Below are positions 35,401-37,713 of a DNA stretch of 37,713 nucleotides, one piece after another. This stretch comes from Anaerolineae bacterium. GTDB taxonomy: Bacteria > Chloroflexota > Anaerolineae > Aggregatilineales > JAFGMM01. The first letter of the stretch is position 1. Each line of letters opens with the position of its first letter. Position numbers and translations under genes: made by a program. The notes beneath the pieces were generated by a model that had not been told where the DNA came from, did not search any database, and saw only the letters and a list, made by a program, of their open reading frames with translations. The stretch lies in the NCBI GenBank assembly GCA_016927535.1, contig JAFGMM010000231.1, forward strand, positions 1 through 37,713. The letters are read 5' to 3'.

Positions 35401-37590
35401 GTAGCCCAGTTCGCCGGAGAAAAGCGCCTGGTAATAGCGGATGCTCATCGGCCAGCGCAGCGGGTTGCGCGCGAGCGAATCGTAGAAGCGGTTGCTGCTG
35501 ATGGTGATGTAATCGGCGCGGTCGAGGTTGTAGAGCATCAGTTCGCGCTTGAATTCCACGTCTTCGTAGGCCATATGCATGCGCAGACTTTGGTAGTAGC
35601 CCATGCCGAAGCCGTCCCAGCTATCGACCTTGTGCGGCACCGGGTCGTCCCACGGCCCCTCGTCGGCGATGACCGCGCCCGCCGTGGTGATGGGCTGCCC
35701 CCCCAGGGCTTGCACAACCAGGTAGTAATATCCGCCCGCCTCAAGCTGCACCGGCTCCTCTAGCGCGATCTCGACCGCATCGCCCAGCGGATACGCCGGC
35801 GCGCCGAAATCCGCCGTAATCTGGCCCGCGCCGAGTACCTCCGTGCCCGCCGGGTCGTTGGCGATGCTCACGCGGAAGGTCTCCGCGCCGGGGTCGCGCA
35901 GCGGGTCGCCCAGGTGCGGGACGATCACGCTCGTCACCACGCCGCCGGTGGGCGCAGTGAAGCCCACCGGGTAAGGCTGCGTGTTGTCGAAGCGGCTGGC
36001 GCTGGCGACAAACTCCGCGTCGGTGTCGATCACCTCGTCGTCGCCGGTCTGCCATGGGCTGTTCGGGAAGGCCAGGCTCACCAGCTTGCGCGCGCCGTCC
36101 GCGCCTTCGATGTAGAAGCCCACGTCGCCCGGCACGTTGTCACGGAACCACTCGGAGGCCGCCACGCGCGTAAAGGTGCGCCGGTAGATGCCGGTGAAGC
36201 CATAAGCATAAAGCGCAGTGTAGCCAAGCGTGAGCGCCAGCAGCGCCGCCGCGCCCGCTACCGCAACCCTCCGCGTCGAGGACCTCTGTAGGAGCAAGGC
36301 GACGCCTTGCCCTTGCCCAAGCCGGCGCGCCGCCTTCAGCATCTCCAGCAGAATCCACGCGGCAAGGACGCACAACAGCGGGTAGAGGATGACGTAGTAG
36401 CGCATGCTCATCACCCACTGCCGGCCCTGCCAGCCGAAGTAGATGAGAATCCACGCCGCCGGGAGCAGCGGGCGCGTCCAGCCGGGCCGGCCCCGGATCA
36501 CCCGCCACACGCCCCACGCCCAGCCGAGCCATGCCATCACGCCCAACGGGACGCCCAGCCCCCACACGACGATGTTCTCCAGCGCAAAGAGGTACGGCGT
36601 GCGGCTGGCCCACTGGTGGTTAGGCGGGAAGTCTGCCTGCCCCGATACCTGCGCCGCCACGGTCTGCATCTGGTTCATCCAGCTTGGGTTGATCGAGACA
36701 TTGTAGAGGTTCGGGCCGGCGAAGGCGTAGGGCATCGCCACGCGGAACACCACGACCGATATCACGCCTGCCAACACCAGCAGCCCGAAGCCGCGCACCA
36801 GGATGCGCTGGCGCTCGCCCGGCGCAATCCCCACCTCCAGGACCGGCAGCACGCGCACCAGCGCCGCCAATACCAGCACCCCCGCAAGCGGCACGACGTT
36901 CACCCGCGACGCCACCGCCGCGCCGAACAGCACACCGAAGCCGGCGTAGTCGTACCACCGGTCGCCGTCCAGGACGCGGACGGCAAACCACATCGTCGCC
37001 GTCACGGTCAGCGTGGTGAAGGCGTCTACGGTGAAGAAGTGCGAAAGCTGAATCGGGAGCACCGCGCCGGCGTAGAACATCGCCGCCAGCAGCCCGGCCC
37101 ACTTATTGAACAACTGCCGTCCGATCAAGAAGGTGAACAGAATCGTTATCAGGTCCGCCGCCGCCGAGACGCTGCGCCCGATCAGGTGCACGCCGCTGTA
37201 ACCGATGTGCACCGGGTCGCCGGTAAGCGCCGCGACGATAGACGCCGCGCCCTTGACGATGAACAGCGGCAAGGTGCCGTAGACGTAGAAGCCAAAGCCG
37301 ACGTTGTTTGGGTTGAGCTGCGAGCGGTCGGTATCGAAGTAGCCGGGGGTTTCCGGGTCGGTCGAGAACAGGGTCGCTGTGCCGAGCGCCGACGCGACCT
37401 GCGTCAGAAAGCGCTCGTCCGGGTGCAGGTGCGTGTACTCGTCCCAGTTCTGCCCGACGAAGCGGAGATAGGCCGCCGCGAGCAGGGTCAGCGCCAGCAG
37501 CGCCGCGATGAGCAGATTCTCGCGGGTCAGGTGTGCGGCGCGCCGCGCCGCTCCAATCGGTCCGGTGGGTGTGTTTTGAGCGTCAGTCAT
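32425..37590 (-). CDS. 1721-aa fusion: N-terminal GT39-like glycosyltransferase module and C-terminal DUF2298 module
   Basis: N-term [29 protein letters not shown] with multiple TMs; C-term [43 protein letters not shown] (YYYFG) paralogous to the 29407-32421 product. Confidence 0.88.
   Translation of the reverse strand: [1721 protein letters not shown]
36285..36318. repeat. Dispersed GTAGGAGCAAGGCGACGCCTTGCCC-type palindrome inside the 1721-aa ORF
   Basis: Perfect core GCAAGGCG-A-CGCCTTGC (36294-36310); encodes [12 protein letters not shown] in frame. Confidence 0.65.
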
Positions 37591-37667
37591 AGGCGATCCA
37601 GGTTTTTAACCGCGAATAATGCAAATAAGTGTGTTGGTCAAGACGATGATTGACAATGCCAATTCTT

Positions 37668-37713
37668 CCCCTCACCCCCTGGCCCCCTCGCCCACGCCGG
37701 GGCGAGGGGGAAA
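37668..37713. repeat. Partial CCCCTCACCCCCTGGCCCCCTCGCCC...GGGGCGAGGGGG palindromic element at window edge
   Basis: Same family appearance as 13448-13492; truncated by the window end. Confidence 0.6.

Overview
GC-rich chromosomal window, probably from a Chloroflexota-like bacterium (inferred from CIRCE/HrcA control, the DUF2298/YYYFG membrane proteins and the secreted-protein domain style; not proven). Supported from sequence: (1) a LysM lipoprotein and a glycine-heptad membrane protein; (2) a uronate-catabolism pair (uronate isomerase and a D-mannonate oxidoreductase-like SDR); (3) an alpha/beta hydrolase, an FSA/TalC-like transaldolase with altered active-site motifs, and a SAM methyltransferase; (4) a secreted protein with four ~113-aa tandem repeats; (5) a heat-shock operon hrcA-grpE-dnaK-dnaJ with a perfect CIRCE operator under a sigma70-like promoter; (6) a GNAT and a DHH-CBS-CBS-tRNA nucleotidyltransferase fusion; (7) a DUF2723 membrane protein interrupted in frame by two dispersed palindromic elements; (8) an rpmH-rnpA-yidD-[double beta-propeller lipoprotein]-yidC-khpB operon; (9) a PfkB-family kinase; (10) a tightly packed three-gene operon of giant membrane proteins (GT39-like and DUF2298/'Chlor_Arch_YYY'), including a 1721-aa fusion. 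The most interesting items are the propeller lipoprotein inside the yidD-yidC operon, with an apparent TolB propeller nested in a PQQ propeller; the in-frame palindromic repeats in large membrane glycosyltransferase-like genes; and the GT39/DUF2298 operon. No CRISPR array, transposase, tRNA or rRNA was recognised.
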